Assembly (NCBI RefSeq): GCF_018388445.1 | Contig: NZ_CP074405.1 | Location: forward strand, 3,534,001 to 3,598,000 | Direction: 5' to 3' | Length of the DNA stretch: 64,000 bases | From: Cellulomonas wangleii | Lineage (GTDB): Bacteria > Actinomycetota > Actinomycetes > Actinomycetales > Cellulomonadaceae | In this document: piece after piece, positions 62,404 through 64,000 of the stretch | Numbering within the stretch: the first letter of the stretch is position 1 | How the letters are laid out: each line of letters starts with the position of its first letter | Program-made: the position numbers and the translations under genes | Notes under the pieces: generated by a model | Databases searched by the model: none | What the model was told of the DNA's origin: nothing | Seen by the model: the letters and a program-made list of their open reading frames with translations, nothing else

Positions 62404-64000
62404 GTGGACCTGCTCGCCGCCCTCGTCCTGGCCGTCCTCGTCATCGTCACGATCACGACGGTCGCGCCCCGCGCCGGGGTCGCCGCCCCGCTGCTCCTCG
62501 TGCTCGTCGGCGCGGGCGTGAGCTTCCTGCCGTTCGTGCCGGAGATCGAGGTGCAGCCCGAGTGGATCCTCGGGATCGTGCTGCCGCCGCTGCTGTACTC
62601 GTCGGCCACGACCCTGCCGACGATGGACTTCCGGCGCGACCTGCGCACGATCTCCGCGCTCTCGGTCGTGCTCGTGGTGGTGTCCGCGGTGGTCGTCGGG
62701 TTCGTCCTGTCGGCGGTGGTGCCGGACGTCGACCTGGCCACGGGCATCGCGCTGGGCGCCGTGGTCAGCCCGACCGACGCCGTGGCCACCTCGATCGTCC
62801 GCAGGGCCGGTGTCTCGCCGCGCGTCGTCACCGTCCTCGAGGGCGAGTCCATGCTCAACGACGCGACCGCCCTGGTGCTCCTGCGCTCGGCGATCGTCGC
62901 CGCGGCCGGCACCGTCTCGCTGCTGGAGGTGGCGGGCGACTTCGTGGTCGCGGTCGTCGTCGCCGTGGTCATCGGCTACGTGGTCGGCCGGCTGCACGTG
63001 TGGGCGCGCGGGCACATCACGCTCACGACGTCGAACGTCGCGATCTCGTTCGTCGTCCCGTTCGTCGCGTACCTGCCCACCGAGCGCCTGGGTGCGTCCG
63101 GGCTGGTCGCGGCCGTGGTCGCGGGCCTGGTGACGGGCCACGCGGCGCCGGGGGCGCTGCGGGCGCGCGACCGCGTCACCGAGATCGCGGTGTGGCGGAC
63201 GCTGGAGCTGCTGCTCGAGGGGTCCGTGTTCCTGCTCATGGGCCTCGAGGTGTTCGGCCTCGTGGAAGACGTCCTCGACGTGCACGGCAGCCTGGGGGTG
63301 GCGCTCGGGCTGGGCGCGCTCACGGGCACGCTCGTGCTCGCCGTGCGGTCCGTCTTCGTCGCCTGGTCGGTGTGGGAGCTCGCGCGGCGCACCGACCGGA
63401 CCCCGCCCGTGCGCGACTGGCTCACGCACGCCCAGGCGCGGCTCGACGACGGCGAGCTGCCACAGCCGCCCGCCGGACGCGGCCGCGCCAGACGCCGGGC
63501 ACGGCGGGGTGCGGCCGCGGCGCGGGACGGTGGGGCCGAGGCCGTCGGGCGCCGGGTGCAGCGCAAGATCGCCGACATCGACTACCTGGTCGCCGAGCGC
63601 TTCGGGCCGCGCGAGGGCGTGGTGCTCGTGTGGGCGGGCCTGCGCGGCGCCGTCACCCTGGCGGCCGCCCAGTCGCTGCCGTCGGGCACGCCGCAGCGGT
63701 CGTTGCTCGTCCTCGTCGCGTTCGTCGTGGCCGCCGGGACCCTCCTGATCCAGGGGTCGACGCTGCCCTGGGTGCTGCGACGGCTCGGGATGGCGGGGCG
63801 GGAGCAGCGCGACGAGGCGGCCCTGGCCGCGCTGCGGGACGACCTGCGGCGGGCCGCGCTGCGCCGGCTGGACGACCCCGACCTCACCCAGCCGGACGGT
63901 ACGCCGTACCCCGCGCCGGTCGTGGAGCGCACCCGGCACCGGTTCGCCGTGCTGGACGCGCAGGTCACGGCCGACGACGAGCAGCGCGAGCTGGACCGCG
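62404..64000 (+). CDS. Na+/H+ antiporter, CPA1 family (incomplete at the window end)
   Basis: At least 532 codons, open to the last base. Early helices VDLLAALVLAVLVIVTITTV, then GIVLPPLLYSSATTLPTMDF, VVSPTDAVATSIVRRAGV (family ion-binding PTDAV), LEGESMLNDATALVLLRS (ND motif) and, late, VWAGLRGAVTLAAAQSLP (conserved Arg helix) mark a NhaP/YjcE-type CPA1 antiporter. The cytoplasmic loop around residues 340-385 is Arg/Gly-rich. Start GTG at 62404 preceded by GAGG. C-terminus beyond 64000 not seen. Confidence 0.92.
   Translation, partial: MDLLAALVLAVLVIVTITTVAPRAGVAAPLLLVLVGAGVSFLPFVPEIEVQPEWILGIVLPPLLYSSATTLPTMDFRRDLRTISALSVVLVVVSAVVVGFVLSAVVPDVDLATGIALGAVVSPTDAVATSIVRRAGVSPRVVTVLEGESMLNDATALVLLRSAIVAAAGTVSLLEVAGDFVVAVVVAVVIGYVVGRLHVWARGHITLTTSNVAISFVVPFVAYLPTERLGASGLVAAVVAGLVTGHAAPGALRARDRVTEIAVWRTLELLLEGSVFLLMGLEVFGLVEDVLDVHGSLGVALGLGALTGTLVLAVRSVFVAWSVWELARRTDRTPPVRDWLTHAQARLDDGELPQPPAGRGRARRRARRGAAAARDGGAEAVGRRVQRKIADIDYLVAERFGPREGVVLVWAGLRGAVTLAAAQSLPSGTPQRSLLVLVAFVVAAGTLLIQGSTLPWVLRRLGMAGREQRDEAALAALRDDLRRAALRRLDDPDLTQPDGTPYPAPVVERTRHRFAVLDAQVTADDEQRELDR

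Overview
The window is a single high-GC stretch (mostly G+C at third codon positions, frequent GTG starts, many 4-bp stop/start overlaps) from an actinobacterial chromosome. Gene content points to Cellulomonas or a close relative: a proteasome activator (Bpa) ending in GQYL, an actinobacterial conservon (CvnABCD), a Nei2-type glycosylase, DUF5926 and DUF1684 proteins, and several glycoside hydrolases (GH81, GH26, GH32). Family-level placement is inference; no rRNA or other marker gene is present. I see no phage, insertion sequence or CRISPR array. The only RNA gene found is a tRNA-Ser(UGA).

Layout. 0-5.7 kb: cold-shock gene, a PadR regulator/HAAS membrane protein pair with a probable leaderless promoter, a three-gene translationally coupled phospholipid operon (CDP-alcohol phosphotransferase, CdsA, PlsC-like acyltransferase) carrying a 42-bp perfect palindrome, and a VapB-like/LytR_C pair. 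5.7-8.7 kb: uracil permease and a GT87-type membrane glycosyltransferase. 8.7-13.4 kb: a polysaccharide cassette of processive GT2 beta-glucan synthase, HlyD-like adaptor and membrane-anchored GH81 endo-beta-1,3-glucanase. 13.7-20.6 kb: flavin/F420 oxidoreductase, DUF1684, DNA glycosylase, tyrosine phosphatase and the methionine importer metNIQ. 20.7-26.8 kb: hydrolase/MFS pair, amidohydrolase, tRNA-Ser, NmrA-like protein and a GH32 beta-fructosidase. 26.9-33.3 kb: conservon cvnABCD plus a coupled PIN-like gene. 33.6-41 kb: quinone oxidoreductase, AGE epimerase, bpa, EamA exporter and a sugar ABC importer without its ATPase. 41-49.6 kb: HAD phosphatase, serS, diacylglycerol kinase, pheA, a large membrane protein, GT2 and DUF5926. 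49.7-56.4 kb: a second polysaccharide locus, with pgm convergent to an operon of hyaluronan-synthase-like GT2, GH26 hydrolase and UDP-glucose dehydrogenase. 57-64 kb: two MFS transporters, gluconokinase, a YtxH-like protein, an APC permease and a CPA1 Na+/H+ antiporter running off the end.

The main biological theme is two synthase-dependent exopolysaccharide loci. In each, a processive membrane GT2 is the first gene of a tightly coupled operon that also encodes a membrane-anchored extracellular glycoside hydrolase. The first looks suited to a neutral beta-glucan (GH81 cuts beta-1,3-glucan, so a curdlan-like product is the leading guess). The second, with Pgm and UDP-glucose dehydrogenase beside it, looks suited to a glucuronate-containing polymer and resembles in gene logic the pneumococcal type 3 capsule locus (synthase, UDP-glucose dehydrogenase, phosphoglucomutase), with a GH26 added. 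Both operons also carry a near-identical 14-bp motif 217-249 bp upstream of the synthase start, which may link their regulation. Products and regulation are inferred, not shown.
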